From Gammaproteobacteria bacterium (lineage in GTDB: Bacteria > Pseudomonadota > Gammaproteobacteria > Tenderiales > Tenderiaceae), in the NCBI GenBank assembly GCA_016200485.1, contig JACQEP010000017.1, positions 23,736 to 87,735 on the forward strand: DNA of 64,000 nt. The letters run 5' to 3'. A program made the translations under genes and the position numbers. Positions 53,777-63,187 of the stretch are shown piece after piece. The stretch's first letter is position 1; every line of letters begins with the position of its first letter. The notes below the pieces were generated by a model, which had not been told where the DNA came from, made no database searches, and saw only the letters and a list, made by a program, of their open reading frames with translations.

Positions 53777-54880
53777 TTATTTTCTCTTCTTAGCGGCCTT
53801 CCGTTTGCCGCCCTTCTTCGCTGCCTTACGCTTAGCGGTACCCTTCTTGGCTACCTTGCGCTTGGCAGTTTTACGCTTAGCAGTACCCTTCTTGGCTACC
53901 TTGCGCTTAGCTGTTTTACGCTTAGCAGTACCCTTCTTGGCTACCTTGCGCTTGGCTGTCTTACGCTTAGCGGTACCCTTCTTGGCTACCTTGCGCTTGG
54001 CAGTTTTACGTTTGGCTGCCTTTTTCTTGGCGGCCTTCCGTTTGGTCTTACGTTTTTTAGTTGCTTTGACGGCCTCTTCAGGCTGGTCCGCCGCTGCAGC
54101 TAACAACATAGTTTCTTCACTCATGGTTTTATCCCCTTTTGCTGCTGACAATTTACTACTCACTTTACTACTCACTGCCGCCGCTCTTACTTCTACTACT
54201 GTCGGCGTTTCCCTGGCATGCCTATCCTCTTCAAGCACTCTGTTGAGGATACGGCATATGCCGTTGAATATATCGGCAATTTCTCCGATAGCTTCAATGG
54301 CCCTTAACTTCTGTTGCTCACGGTAGTAATTCACCAAGGGCGCCGTCTGCGCTTCATACACCTTCAGACGGTTACCAATGGTCTCTTCGCGGTCATCGGA
54401 ACGGTGGCGAAGATTGCCACCGCAGAGGTCGCAACGACCCTCTATCTTCGACGGAGTGGTATAGACATTAAACATCTGACCGCATGATTCGCAGGTGCGG
54501 CGCCCAGTCAGGCGCTGCATCAAGAGATCGATATCGACATTCATCAACAGGGCGGCCTGCAGCGGTCGCCCGAGCTTGCCGAGCAGTGCATCCAGCGCTA
54601 CAGCCTGGGGAATATTGCGAGGAAAGCCATCCAGGATAAATCCATGCCGGGCATCCGCTTCAGCCAACCGTTCTTCGATCATGCCCAATACGATGTCATC
54701 GGAAACCAATTGTCCGGCATCCATTGCCGCCTTGGCCCGCATGCCGAGAGGGGTGTGTGCCGCCACCGCCGCACGCAACAAATCGCCAGTCGAGATCTGG
54801 GGGACGTTATATTTTTCGGAAAGCAGCTTACCTTGGGTACCCTTACCAGAGCCCGGCGCACCAAGTAGCACTATTCGCAT
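53777..54880 (-). CDS. adk: Adenylate kinase with lysine-rich histone H1-like tail
   Basis: A 367-aa frame. Residues 1-219 are a normal adenylate kinase that interconverts ATP, ADP and AMP: P-loop GAPGSGKGTQ, ISTGDLLRAAV, DGFPRN, and a zinc-type LID with CESCGQMF and CDLCGG. A linker (220-252) leads to MSEETMLLAAAADQ at residue 253, and then a 100-residue tail of KRKTAKRKVAKKGTA-type repeats like AlgP/histone H1 proteins. The internal ATG at 54124 has AAGGGG upstream, so a free 115-aa basic protein may also be made. Confidence 0.93.
   Translation of the reverse strand: MRIVLLGAPGSGKGTQGKLLSEKYNVPQISTGDLLRAAVAAHTPLGMRAKAAMDAGQLVSDDIVLGMIEERLAEADARHGFILDGFPRNIPQAVALDALLGKLGRPLQAALLMNVDIDLLMQRLTGRRTCESCGQMFNVYTTPSKIEGRCDLCGGNLRHRSDDREETIGNRLKVYEAQTAPLVNYYREQQKLRAIEAIGEIADIFNGICRILNRVLEEDRHARETPTVVEVRAAAVSSKVSSKLSAAKGDKTMSEETMLLAAAADQPEEAVKATKKRKTKRKAAKKKAAKRKTAKRKVAKKGTAKRKTAKRKVAKKGTAKRKTAKRKVAKKGTAKRKTAKRKVAKKGTAKRKAAKKGGKRKAAKKRK
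53831..54010 (-). repeat. Four tandem 45-bp units in the adk tail
   Basis: Units begin at 53831, 53876, 53921 and 53966 and encode the 15-residue pattern KRKTAKRKVAKKGTA. Differences are mainly silent changes such as GCAG/GCTG, so the copy number may vary by slippage or recombination. Confidence 0.88.
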
Positions 54881-55126
54881 AACGACGTTCTCTCCATCAC
54901 CGGCGTTGCCTCAAATTCCATCTTCCCGCCCTTCTAAATTCTCGTCATCAACAATCAAACAGATGATGACTATCATGAGTATAGATTGGATATGCTAAAA
55001 CTACATCTAAGTCAATACCGAGTCAATCTATTCAAGTTATATTTTCGTCAAAACTGAAAAATACTTAACACTTTTTTATCTTCGACACATTAAAATCGCT
55101 CGCAAACAGCCAAAGAGAACTCAATC

Positions 55127-56386
55127 ATGGTCAAGAAGAACGTTTTTTACGCACAAGCAGGTGGTGTGACTGCTGTCATTAACGCCACCGCCTGCGGCGT
55201 CATTGAAACCGCGCGTCAGCACAAAGATCGCGTTGGCAAAGTTTACGCCGGTCACAATGGAATTATTGGCGCCCTCACCGAGGATTTGATCGACACCAGC
55301 AAAGAGTCGGCACGCGCCATTGCGGCACTCCGCCACACACCCGGCGGTGCCTTTGGTTCCTGTCGCTTTATGCTGAAAAGCATCGAAGAAAACCAGTCTC
55401 ACTACGAACGTTTGATCGAAGTTTTTCGCGCCCACAACATCGGCTACTTCTTCTATAACGGTGGCAATGGATCGATGAATACCGCCGACAAGGTGGCACA
55501 GATCAGTTCGACGCTGGGATATCCCATTCAATGCATCGGCATCCCGAAAACCATCGATAACGACCTGGCACATACTGACAATTGCCCAGGCTTCGGTTCC
55601 GCCGCGAAATATATAGCCGTTTCAATCACCGAGGCCGCCCTGGATGTCGCCTCCATGGCAAGAACATCGACCAAGGTATTTGTGATGGAAGTGATGGGGC
55701 GCTATACCGGCTGGATCGCTGCCGCCTCGGGAATTGCAGCACGAAATGAGGGTGACGCGCCACATCTCATCCTCTTTCCAGAGGTACCCTTTAACGAAGC
55801 AACCTTCTTGCAACGCGTCAAGCAGACGGTCGTCACGCATGAGTACTGCGTCATCGTGGTTGCCGAAGGCATCAAGGATGCCAATGGCCAATTCATCTCC
55901 GCAGGTGAGCGCGACGCGTTTGGCGATCCGCAATTGGGCGGCGCGGGTCCCCGCATCGTTAACTTGATCAAGACCAAGCTTGGCTATAAGTGCCATCACG
56001 CCGTCGCCGATTACTTGCAACGCTCAGCGCGGCACATTGCCTCCAAGATTGATGTCGAACAGGCATATGCGCTGGGCAGGGCAGCCGTTCAAATGGCACT
56101 TCAGGGTAAGAATGCCATCATGCCTAACATCGTCCGCACGTCCAACACACCGTATCGTTGGCGTATTGGCGAGGTGTCATTGGCCACCGTTGCCAAAAAG
56201 GATAAAAACCTGCCTGCCAGTTTCATCACCAAAGATGGCTATGGCATCACCAAGGCTTGTCGCACCTATCTCATGCCACTGATCAAAGGCGAAGACTATC
56301 CGCCTTACAAAGATGGGTTGCCGCAATTTGTGCGCTTGAAGAATCTAGCTGTGCCAAAAAAACTGGCCACGGAATTTAAGATTTAA
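55127..56386 (+). CDS. pfp: Pyrophosphate-dependent 6-phosphofructokinase
   Basis: A 419-aa enzyme phosphorylating fructose-6-phosphate with pyrophosphate, reversibly. The donor-site GGNGSMN and the PKTIDNDL signature, with Lys instead of the Gly of ATP enzymes, point to PPi use. GRYTGWIAAASG, VEGIK-type EGIK, and CVGH-type substrate regions follow. In methanotrophs and some chemolithotrophs this enzyme replaces ATP-PFK. The next gene is inorganic pyrophosphatase. Confidence 0.93.
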   Translation: MVKKNVFYAQAGGVTAVINATACGVIETARQHKDRVGKVYAGHNGIIGALTEDLIDTSKESARAIAALRHTPGGAFGSCRFMLKSIEENQSHYERLIEVFRAHNIGYFFYNGGNGSMNTADKVAQISSTLGYPIQCIGIPKTIDNDLAHTDNCPGFGSAAKYIAVSITEAALDVASMARTSTKVFVMEVMGRYTGWIAAASGIAARNEGDAPHLILFPEVPFNEATFLQRVKQTVVTHEYCVIVVAEGIKDANGQFISAGERDAFGDPQLGGAGPRIVNLIKTKLGYKCHHAVADYLQRSARHIASKIDVEQAYALGRAAVQMALQGKNAIMPNIVRTSNTPYRWRIGEVSLATVAKKDKNLPASFITKDGYGITKACRTYLMPLIKGEDYPPYKDGLPQFVRLKNLAVPKKLATEFKI

Positions 56387-56840
56387 AATTTTATCTTGCT
56401 GACGTTTTCGCTCGCAGCAAGATGATGACAACGATGCTTAGCACCAGTGCAAACGTTACGTCCAGATATCGCATCGGTCACAGTTTTGATTTGCAAATAC
56501 ACGCTGTCATTGACATCAACCACGCAACATTACGTCAGCCACAGCACACAAGTTTTACTGCGCGGCCACCTGTAATTTATGGGGGAGCCTTGATTCTTTG
56601 CCCCCCTTTCACGCTTCCAGGCACCCCACTCTATATATATACATATACGTCCACCCCATTTACCTCCGGAATTAACGGCAACCCCTCACCCGCCCCCTGC
56701 CTTGTAAATATTACTCCTTGAATTTGCTAATAAAATAATCAAGATGCCACACTCGGATCGCCGCAAGCCCGGAGTGGAATAGCACTCGCCAGGGGAGACC
56801 TATATAATGTGCGCCTTTCGCAATAACCTGAGGAAACGCC
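56387..56840. other. 454-bp gap between pfp and ppa
   Basis: No open frame with a convincing start is seen. Right after the pfp stop, ATCTTGCTG and CAGCAAGAT (56393-56423) form a 9-bp hairpin without a U run. The middle has an alternating TATATATACATATACG stretch near 56635. The last 40 bp hold the ppa promoter and a TGAGGAAA ribosome site. Confidence 0.6.
56780..56808 (+). promoter_or_regulatory. Candidate ppa promoter
   Basis: A perfect TATAAT (56803-56808) lies 32 bp before the ppa ATG. The -35 region 17 nt upstream (TAGCAC) is a poor match, so the element rests mainly on the -10 box. Confidence 0.4.
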
Positions 56841-57377
56841 ATGAACATTGACCAAATACCCGCTGGCCGCGACGTTCCGAGCGACATCAACGTCATCATC
56901 GAAATCCCGGCCAATAGCGACCCGGTGAAATACGAGATGGACAAGGACAGCGGAGCGATTTTCGTTGACCGCTTCATGGCCACCGCCATGTTTTATCCTT
57001 GCAACTACGGCTTCGTCCCCCATACCCTCTCGGAAGACGGCGACCCGGTCGATGTGTTGGTGGTGGCTCCGCACCGTCTGGTCACTGGCTCAGTGATTCG
57101 CTGCCGCCCGGTGGGTATGCTGAAGATGACCGACGAGTCCGGCGTTGACGCCAAGATCGTCGCCGTGCCTGTCACCAAGCTCACGGATTTGTATGCCCAC
57201 GTCCAGGGGATTAACGATCTGCCGAAGCAACTGCTGGCTCAGATCGGCCATTTCTTTGAACAATACAAGGCGCTGGAAAAGGGTAAGTGGGTGAAGGTGG
57301 ACGGCTGGGTCGACACCGAAGAGGCCAAACAGGAAATCGTAGCCTCGATTAAGCGCTTCGAAAAAGCAGCCAAGTAA
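56841..57377 (+). CDS. ppa: Inorganic pyrophosphatase, family I
   Basis: A 178-aa soluble pyrophosphatase, hydrolysing PPi to phosphate. Features are [15 protein letters not shown], the [24 protein letters not shown] signature with metal aspartates, and [13 protein letters not shown]. Length and residues are typical of family I. Its position after the PPi-phosphofructokinase gene puts consumer and hydrolyser of PPi side by side. Confidence 0.97.
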   Translation: MNIDQIPAGRDVPSDINVIIEIPANSDPVKYEMDKDSGAIFVDRFMATAMFYPCNYGFVPHTLSEDGDPVDVLVVAPHRLVTGSVIRCRPVGMLKMTDESGVDAKIVAVPVTKLTDLYAHVQGINDLPKQLLAQIGHFFEQYKALEKGKWVKVDGWVDTEEAKQEIVASIKRFEKAAK

Positions 57378-57392
57378 TCGATCTCAGGCACC

Positions 57393-57420
57393 GCAGGGGC
57401 GATTCACGAATCGCCCCTGC
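57393..57420. repeat. Perfect GCAGGGGCGATTC palindrome after ppa
   Basis: GCAGGGGCGATTC and GAATCGCCCCTGC pair over a 2-nt centre between the convergent ppa and DksA-like genes. It could act as a bidirectional terminator stem. It resembles in style the GGGGCACGG palindromes in this window. Confidence 0.65.
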
Positions 57421-57432
57421 CCATCTGGTCAA

Positions 57433-57822
57433 TTACATGGTCACTGGCGTAGCCGCCTGTGACTTTTCATATCGCGACTGGCAACTGACACAACGCACTG
57501 CAGTCGGCTGACTACGTAACCGCTCAACCCCGATCTCGGCACCGCAGCTGTCACAAATACCATAACTGCCAGTACGCAATCGCTGTTGTGCCGCCTCGAT
57601 GGCACGCAATTCGTGAATTTGACGGCTCACCGTGGCAATCTCGACATCTACCAGCAAATCGGCAACCGCCTCATCGCCGCGATCATGCACCTGCCCCGCC
57701 AAGTCGCCATAATGTTCTTCATCGCTACGCAATAATTCAATACGAATTTCAGCGCGCAATTGTTGATTCCGCGCCTTGAGCTGTTGCCCAAATTCAGTCA
57801 ATTGTTTTTGATTCAAGGCCAT
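57433..57822 (-). CDS. DksA/TraR-family zinc-finger protein
   Basis: A 129-aa protein with a helical coiled-coil N-terminal part and a C-terminal C4 zinc finger: CDSCGAEIG and CVSCQSRYE, C-x2-C spaced 17 residues apart. DksA-type proteins bind the RNA polymerase secondary channel. It is shorter than DksA and lacks the DksA coiled-coil tip Asp pair I would expect, so it is a paralogue, perhaps of the YbiI/TraR type. A very strong AAGGAGG site precedes the start. Confidence 0.9.
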   Translation of the reverse strand: MALNQKQLTEFGQQLKARNQQLRAEIRIELLRSDEEHYGDLAGQVHDRGDEAVADLLVDVEIATVSRQIHELRAIEAAQQRLRTGSYGICDSCGAEIGVERLRSQPTAVRCVSCQSRYEKSQAATPVTM

Positions 57823-57950
57823 GATGACCTCCTTTCCTGGTCATTCCAGATGTCCATTCCGAACCTCCACAGTGACAGAATCTAAAACATCTGACAACCG
57901 GCTTTCAAACCCATTAAACTACTCACAATTACCATCACGAGCCACATTCA

Positions 57951-58874
57951 ATGGATGATCATCATTCTCATTCGCATCCCAGCCGCACCATGTTGTGGGC
58001 GATAGCGATTACCCTGGGTTTTGCCGGTGTAGAGGCCTTCGGTGGCTGGATTTCACATTCACTCGCCCTGTTAGGCGATGCCGGCCATATGTTGACTGAT
58101 TCCTCGGCGCTGGGTCTGGCGGCATTCGCCGCCTGGCTGATGCATCGCCCGCCGTCACAACGTCATTCCTACGGCCTGGTGCGCGCCGAAGTGATTGCCG
58201 CCTTGATCAACAGCCTGCTAATGCTTGGCATCGTTGCCAGCATTGTGATCGCCGCCATTGATCGTTTGTCTAACCCACATCCCGTCACTGCCGGCATGGT
58301 GATGGGCATCGCCTTCATCGGCCTACTGGTCAATATCGCTGTTGCCTGGGTCTTGCATCGTGGCGAGAAGAACCTCAACACCCGCGCGGCGCTGCTGCAT
58401 GTGATGGGCGATTTACTCGGCTCAGTCGCCGCCTTGGTGGCCGGTGCCGTGATCTGGCTCACCGGCTGGACCTTGATCGACCCGCTATTATCGCTACTGA
58501 TCTGCGCCTTGATCCTGATCTCCAGCCTGAGGCTGTTACGTGAAGCAGTGCACGTGATTATGGAAGGCGTGCCGTCAGGCATTGATCTGCACGAAGTCGG
58601 CACCGCAATGGCCAACGTCGAGGGCGTCGCTTCTGTGCACGACCTGCATGTGTGGACCGTTTCCTCCGGCAACATCGCCCTTTCGGCCCATGTGATGGTC
58701 GCGAATATCCAGCACTGGCAACCTGTGCTTAATACACTGCAACATCTACTCCACGATCGTTTCGACATTGAGCACACCACCATCCAGCCGGAACCGAGCA
58801 CCAACATCAGCTACATCCCGGCGGATAAGCTGTTCAAAAATCCCAAATTCCAGAATCAAGTCAAAAGCCGTTAA
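57951..58874 (+). CDS. Cation diffusion facilitator (CzcD-like)
   Basis: A 307-aa inner-membrane metal exporter of the CDF family, probably for zinc, cobalt or cadmium driven by protons. A histidine-rich N-terminus (DDHHSHSHPS) leads to six predicted helices with the HxxxD-type sites in LLGDAGHMLTDSSAL and LLHVMGDLLGSVAALVAG. The C-terminal cytosolic domain (GVASVHDLHVW) completes the family layout. Its stop codon is inside a repeat arm. Confidence 0.93.
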   Translation: MDDHHSHSHPSRTMLWAIAITLGFAGVEAFGGWISHSLALLGDAGHMLTDSSALGLAAFAAWLMHRPPSQRHSYGLVRAEVIAALINSLLMLGIVASIVIAAIDRLSNPHPVTAGMVMGIAFIGLLVNIAVAWVLHRGEKNLNTRAALLHVMGDLLGSVAALVAGAVIWLTGWTLIDPLLSLLICALILISSLRLLREAVHVIMEGVPSGIDLHEVGTAMANVEGVASVHDLHVWTVSSGNIALSAHVMVANIQHWQPVLNTLQHLLHDRFDIEHTTIQPEPSTNISYIPADKLFKNPKFQNQVKSR

Positions 58875-58984
58875 CCGCCAAGGTCGCCAAGGAAAACAAC
58901 AAAATTGAAGCTCACATCAAACCGCTGGTATCGGCAAACCTTTAGCTTTCTTCGCGTTCCTTTGCGCCCTTTGTGGTTTTAACA
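58871..58984. repeat. CGCAAAG-type inverted repeat after the CDF gene
   Basis: TTAACCGCCAAGGTCGCCAAGG and CCTTTGCGCCCTTTGTGGTTTT are imperfect arms around about 70 bp. The CDF stop TAA is part of the left arm and the right arm ends 24 bp before dapF. Confidence 0.7.
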
Positions 58985-59007
58985 ATTGATCGTGGTAAAC
59001 TTTGTTA

Positions 59008-59844
59008 ATGACACAACAGTTTAATTTCAGCAAAATGCATGGGCTAGGCAATGACTTCGTGGTCATTGACGCCATCAACCAGCCGGTTCAACTCACCCCG
59101 CAACAAGTGCGCCAGATCAGCGACCGTCACTTCGGTGTGGGTTGCGATCAGTTGCTGTTAGTGGAACGGCCCACACGCCCCGATGTCGATTTCCGCTATC
59201 GCATTTTTAATGCCGACGGCGGCGAAGTCGAACAATGCGGTAACGGCGCCCGTTGTTTTGCCCGCTTTGTGCGCGACCATGGTCTGAGCAATAAAAATGA
59301 AATCGCTGTCGAAACCGCCAACGGCATTATCTATCCGCGCATCGAAGCCGATGGCGAGGTCAGTGTGAATATGGGCGTCCCCAATCTCGAACCCAGCGCC
59401 TTACCCTTCGATGCACCGGCACGGCAGGCGCAATACACCCTCACCGTGGGCGACACCGAGATCAGCATCGGCGCGGTATCGATGGGCAATCCACATGCCG
59501 TGCAACGCGTTGCCGATCTCGACCGTGCGCCGATTGCGACGCAAGGGCCACTGATCAGCCGCCACCCGCGTTTTGCCCGCGGCGTTAACGCCGGATTTAT
59601 GCAAATCATCGATCGCAGCCACATCCGGTTGCGGGTTTACGAACGCGGCGCCGGAGAAACCCTGGCCTGCGGCACGGGTGCTTGCGCCGCTGCCGTCGTC
59701 GGCCACAGCTGGGATTTGCTCGATTCGGTGGTGCACGTTGAATTGCGAGGCGGTACACTGCGGATACAGTGGCCGGGCGAAGGCCAGGCGGTCATCATGA
59801 CCGGATCAGCGACTCATGTTTTTGAAGGGGTTATCACCATATGA
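59008..59844 (+). CDS. dapF: Diaminopimelate epimerase DapF
   Basis: A 278-aa PLP-independent epimerase of the lysine and peptidoglycan pathway. The two catalytic cysteines are in [15 protein letters not shown] and [28 protein letters not shown] is the conserved start. I use the ATG at 59008 and not the TTG two codons earlier. The stop overlaps the next gene as ATGA. Homologous loci place lysA directly before it; here lysA is 34 kb away. Confidence 0.97.
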   Translation: MTQQFNFSKMHGLGNDFVVIDAINQPVQLTPQQVRQISDRHFGVGCDQLLLVERPTRPDVDFRYRIFNADGGEVEQCGNGARCFARFVRDHGLSNKNEIAVETANGIIYPRIEADGEVSVNMGVPNLEPSALPFDAPARQAQYTLTVGDTEISIGAVSMGNPHAVQRVADLDRAPIATQGPLISRHPRFARGVNAGFMQIIDRSHIRLRVYERGAGETLACGTGACAAAVVGHSWDLLDSVVHVELRGGTLRIQWPGEGQAVIMTGSATHVFEGVITI

Positions 59845-60602
59845 ATAAACAACCAACGTCCGTCACCATTCAAGACGCTGATCGCGAGCGTGAGATCACT
59901 GACTACCTGCACCTGCATCCCGACTTCTTTCAGCGTCACCCGGAATTATTGGCCGAAATGGATCTCTCCCATCAGTGCGGCGAAGCCGTGTCACTGATCG
60001 AGCGTCAGGTCACTACCCTGCGCGCACAGAATCGCAAGACGCGCGCGCAACTGGAAGAACTGGTCCGCATCGCCCGCGACAACGACGCCCTCAGCGAACG
60101 CATGCATCGCCTGACCACGACACTGATGGATGCGCAGAGCCTGAACGATGTCTACATCGCCCTCGACGACAGTCTGCGCGGCGATTTTCAGGCCGATGCC
60201 ATGTCGGTGAAGCTGTTTATCGATCCGGAAGCGGTCGAGATCGATTCCGACAATGAGTTGATGCAAACCATTTTCATGCCGATCAACGACCCGCGCCTGA
60301 GCGAATACCGCAATATCCTCAGCCACGAAAAGCCAATCTGCGGCAAGCTCAAAACCGAACAACTGCTTTATCTCTTCGGCGACGTCGGCACCAGCATCCA
60401 ATCCACCGCCATGATCCCGCTCGGCGGCGACCTGTGCACCAGCGTCGATTGCCCTTACCTCGGCGTGTTGGCCATTGGCAGCCGCGACCCGCAACGCTTC
60501 CACCCCAAGATGGGCACCTTGTTTCTCAGCCATCTCGGCGACATCCTCAGCCGCGCCATCAAGCCGTACATCATTCACAAAGATGACCTCAGCGGCACCT
60601 GA
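59841..60602 (+). CDS. DUF484-family protein
   Basis: A 253-aa GAF-like cytosolic protein of DUF484 (YigA type). The start [29 protein letters not shown] is diagnostic, followed by a predicted coiled coil and a GAF-like half ([13 protein letters not shown] and [19 protein letters not shown]). The family occurs between dapF and xerC in many gammaproteobacteria. Its biochemical role is not established. Overlaps both neighbours. Confidence 0.95.
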   Translation: MNKQPTSVTIQDADREREITDYLHLHPDFFQRHPELLAEMDLSHQCGEAVSLIERQVTTLRAQNRKTRAQLEELVRIARDNDALSERMHRLTTTLMDAQSLNDVYIALDDSLRGDFQADAMSVKLFIDPEAVEIDSDNELMQTIFMPINDPRLSEYRNILSHEKPICGKLKTEQLLYLFGDVGTSIQSTAMIPLGGDLCTSVDCPYLGVLAIGSRDPQRFHPKMGTLFLSHLGDILSRAIKPYIIHKDDLSGT

Positions 60603-61500
60603 TCGCGAGACCAATACCGACATCGAGCGCTTCAGCGCCTATTTGCGCGATGAGAAACGCGTCTCGCCGCACACACTGAGTAATTACCAGCGTGACTTGT
60701 ACAAGCTCCACGCCTTCCTGAAACAACAAGCCGTCACCGGCTGGCGCGAAGTACGCGATCATCACATACGCGCCTTCAGCGCCAGCCTGCGGCGTCAGGC
60801 ACTGGCTGGGCGCACATTGCAACGCACACTCTCGGCCATTCGCAGCTTTTATCGCTACCTGTTGCGCGAAGACCAGGTTGATCTTAATCCCGCCACCACC
60901 GTCAGCGCCCCCAAGCAACAGAAAACATTACCTAAGGCATTGGACGTCGACCGCGTCGGCCGTTTGCTGGAAATCAAGGCCGAGGATCCGCTCAGTCAGC
61001 GCGATCTGGCGATGATGGAATTGCTTTATTCCTCCGGCTTGCGCTTGAGCGAACTCGTCAATCTCAATCTGAATGACATCGACTTTAGCGACCAACTGGT
61101 GCGCGTCACCGGCAAAGGCGCCAAGGTGCGCGTGGTGCCGGTCGGCCGTTACGCGGTTACCGCATTACAAAACTGGCTCAGCACGCGGCACGAGCTTGCG
61201 GTGGCCGATGAAACAGCGGTGTTCATCAATCGCCAGGGCAAGCGCCTGTCACCGCGCAGCATCCAGCTACGACTTAAACAGTGGGCCATCAAACAAGGCA
61301 TCGACACCCACCTCCATCCGCACATGCTGCGCCACTCCTTCGCCAGCCACCTGCTCGAATCCTCCGGCGACTTGCGCGCCGTGCAGGAACTGCTCGGCCA
61401 TGCCGACATCAGCACCACGCAGATTTATACCCATATGGATTTTCAACACCTGGCGAATGTTTACGATCACGCCCATCCGCGGGCGAAGAAGAAAAAGTAA
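60583..61500 (+). CDS. xerC: Tyrosine recombinase XerC
   Basis: A 305-aa site-specific recombinase that resolves chromosome dimers at dif with XerD. The core-binding half is RFSAYLRDEKRVSPHTLSNYQRDL onward. Catalytic residues are in LYSSGLRLSELVNL (Arg), [13 protein letters not shown] (His-x-x-Arg), [15 protein letters not shown] (the Tyr nucleophile), all intact. ATG 60583 overlaps DUF484 by 20 bp. The last 210 bp are repeated at 63491-63699, so this copy may have been restored by an insertion. Confidence 0.96.
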   Translation: MTSAAPDRETNTDIERFSAYLRDEKRVSPHTLSNYQRDLYKLHAFLKQQAVTGWREVRDHHIRAFSASLRRQALAGRTLQRTLSAIRSFYRYLLREDQVDLNPATTVSAPKQQKTLPKALDVDRVGRLLEIKAEDPLSQRDLAMMELLYSSGLRLSELVNLNLNDIDFSDQLVRVTGKGAKVRVVPVGRYAVTALQNWLSTRHELAVADETAVFINRQGKRLSPRSIQLRLKQWAIKQGIDTHLHPHMLRHSFASHLLESSGDLRAVQELLGHADISTTQIYTHMDFQHLANVYDHAHPRAKKKK

Positions 61501-61932
61501 AGTCTTGATAAGCGTCTGAACCGCCAAGGCACGAAGGGCGCCAAGAAAATATTCAACCATAATTATATGGTTAATGGTATGGATGCCTCCGCTTCGAACG
61601 ATGAATCATTAGCGCTGCGCGGGACATCATTTCACCCCATCCTCGATCAGGATAGCCATGCGCGGCTGATATGAGCCCCTAATGTTTCAAGCTCGCAACA
61701 TCAGATAACACAAACAACAAGAATTATCAGATTCGCTTGTTCAAAGAACCAGCTTCACAGCTTATCAAGCACATGCAATCTCTAATTTCTCTCAAAATTT
61801 TTCCAAAAAACCTAAGGCCAAGACAACAAACATCCGCTCTTACATATGACTGAACCATAAGGAGGATCAATCACTACTCCTTGTATAGCTGCTCAGTCGT
61901 TTTGCATTTTTCATATGCCAAGGAGAGATAGA
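61501..61932. other. 432-bp AT-rich gap after xerC
   Basis: The first 50 bp carry one arm (ACCGCCAAGGC...GCCAAGAAAAT) of the CGCAAAG-type repeat with no partner arm, as if cut. The rest is AT-rich with no good open frame. AAGGAGGATCAATCACTACTCCTT near 61859 makes a small hairpin, and a strong AAGGAGAG ribosome site for the next gene ends the gap. Confidence 0.55.
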
Positions 61933-62640
61933 ATGTTTGAGTTATGTATTTTTGAAGTTGCGATTTTTATTGGATTACTCATACTGGAACACCTTAATCC
62001 GGCCCGAAAGTTTCCAATCGCTAAAGATTGGTACCGATATTGGTTTGTAATTCAAACTTTTTCGGCTGCATGGCTAGCGGGATTATTGACAATCTGGACT
62101 GATATCCCAGCACTTTGGCAGCCGATGCAAAATTTGTCTTTTACATACCAAGTGCTTGTTGGGTATTTTGTTTATTCATTTATTGCCTACTGGTATCACC
62201 GTATCCGTCATACCTCTAAATTTCTTTGGCACTATGTGCATTACATGCACCATGCTCCCGCGCATATGGAAACCTTTGTCACCTTCTGGCGCCATCCGGT
62301 TGAACTGGTGATGGATTCCATTGTTGCCCTATTAGTGGGCAAGTGCCTGGGCATGACCGGAGAAGTGCTGATTTGTGTCTTAATAGTCGAATCAATGTTC
62401 GAACTTTATCATCATTCCAATATTAATACACCGCAGCGGCTACGCTGGTTAGGATACGTAATTCAGCTTCCTGAACAACATCTTATCCACCATCAACGAA
62501 ATCTTCATCGCTGGAATTATGCCACGATCACATTATGGGACTCTTTATTCCAGACAGTACGGGTACCCACAGAATGGCAAGGCCAGGTCGGCGTAAAAGA
62601 ATGGAACAATATTCGAATATTATTATTTTTCCGTTACTAA
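61933..62640 (+). CDS. Sterol desaturase/fatty acid hydroxylase-family membrane enzyme
   Basis: A 235-aa diiron membrane hydroxylase/desaturase-family protein. Its histidine clusters follow the family pattern: WYHRIRHTSKFLWHYVHYMHH, ELYHHSN and HLIHHQRNLHRWNY. Four hydrophobic segments surround them. I start at the ATG at 61933, six codons into the longest frame, because AAGGAGAG sits just upstream. The substrate, lipid, sterol or carotenoid, is unknown. It has lower GC than xerC and lies inside the suspected insert. Confidence 0.85.
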   Translation: MFELCIFEVAIFIGLLILEHLNPARKFPIAKDWYRYWFVIQTFSAAWLAGLLTIWTDIPALWQPMQNLSFTYQVLVGYFVYSFIAYWYHRIRHTSKFLWHYVHYMHHAPAHMETFVTFWRHPVELVMDSIVALLVGKCLGMTGEVLICVLIVESMFELYHHSNINTPQRLRWLGYVIQLPEQHLIHHQRNLHRWNYATITLWDSLFQTVRVPTEWQGQVGVKEWNNIRILLFFRY

Positions 62641-62667
62641 AAGACCTCTATCACCGTGATGAAATTA

Positions 62668-62691
62668 CGCGGCGGGCAAGAGCCCGCCGCG
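62668..62691. repeat. CGCGGCGGGC hairpin after the hydroxylase gene
   Basis: CGCGGCGGGC and GCCCGCCGCG form perfect 10-bp arms over AAGA, 27 bp past the stop. No U run, so either a weak terminator or a dispersed palindrome. Confidence 0.6.
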
Positions 62692-62786
62692 ACATTGAAT
62701 TGTTTTGCATTGACATTCCATAAGTTAAAAGAGACTATTGTCACAATAGTGACAACCGAAACAAAGTAAACTAAGGAGCAAATTAT

Positions 62787-63101
62787 ATGTCCAGCCCAAC
62801 CATGCAGCTCCAGTCGCGATCGAAAGACGTCCCTGATCAAATTCCACAGTACGATGCAATCGGCATGGAAGCATTGGCTGAACTTCTTCGCAACGAGTTA
62901 ATAAGGATTCATGATCGGGAGGATGGGATAGATTCTATCAATAAATTATCGGCCCGAATAAATGTCAGCCGGGCCTACCTGGCAAAATTTCGGGATGGCG
63001 GAATGGTTTGCATGAACATCATGAACAGAATCGCCTGGGCCTTTAATATCAAATATATGATCGAGAATTATGAGGACCAAAAGCTGACAAGGATTGAATG
63101 A
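62787..63101 (+). CDS. Small putative HTH protein
   Basis: A 104-aa protein with an AAGGAG ribosome site. Residues 58-95 (SINKLSARINVSRAYLAKFRDGGMVCMNIMNRIAWAFN) look like a lambda-repressor-type helix-turn-helix with a recognition helix near RAYLAKF. No family name is certain. As one of three genes inside the insert bounded by xerC copies, it could regulate the hydroxylase gene. Confidence 0.65.
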   Translation: MSSPTMQLQSRSKDVPDQIPQYDAIGMEALAELLRNELIRIHDREDGIDSINKLSARINVSRAYLAKFRDGGMVCMNIMNRIAWAFNIKYMIENYEDQKLTRIE

Positions 63102-63187
63102 TTTTCATATCAACATGCAACTATTAGGAACGCGCTCCGTTGCCCTGTTTGCTGTCAAGACATCATCTAATTTTCAAGAGATAAGAT

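Noticed and set aside
53831..54010. CRISPR array or tandem satellite
   Set aside because: The 45-bp units are directly adjacent without spacers and encode in-frame repeats in the adk tail.
53805..54326. 173-aa plus-strand leucine-rich frame
   Set aside because: Reverse reading of the lysine-rich adk tail, which gives FLATLRLAVLRLAV by chance.
61501..61932. Riboswitch ahead of the hydroxylase gene
   Set aside because: No known aptamer motif; only a small ribosome-site hairpin was seen.
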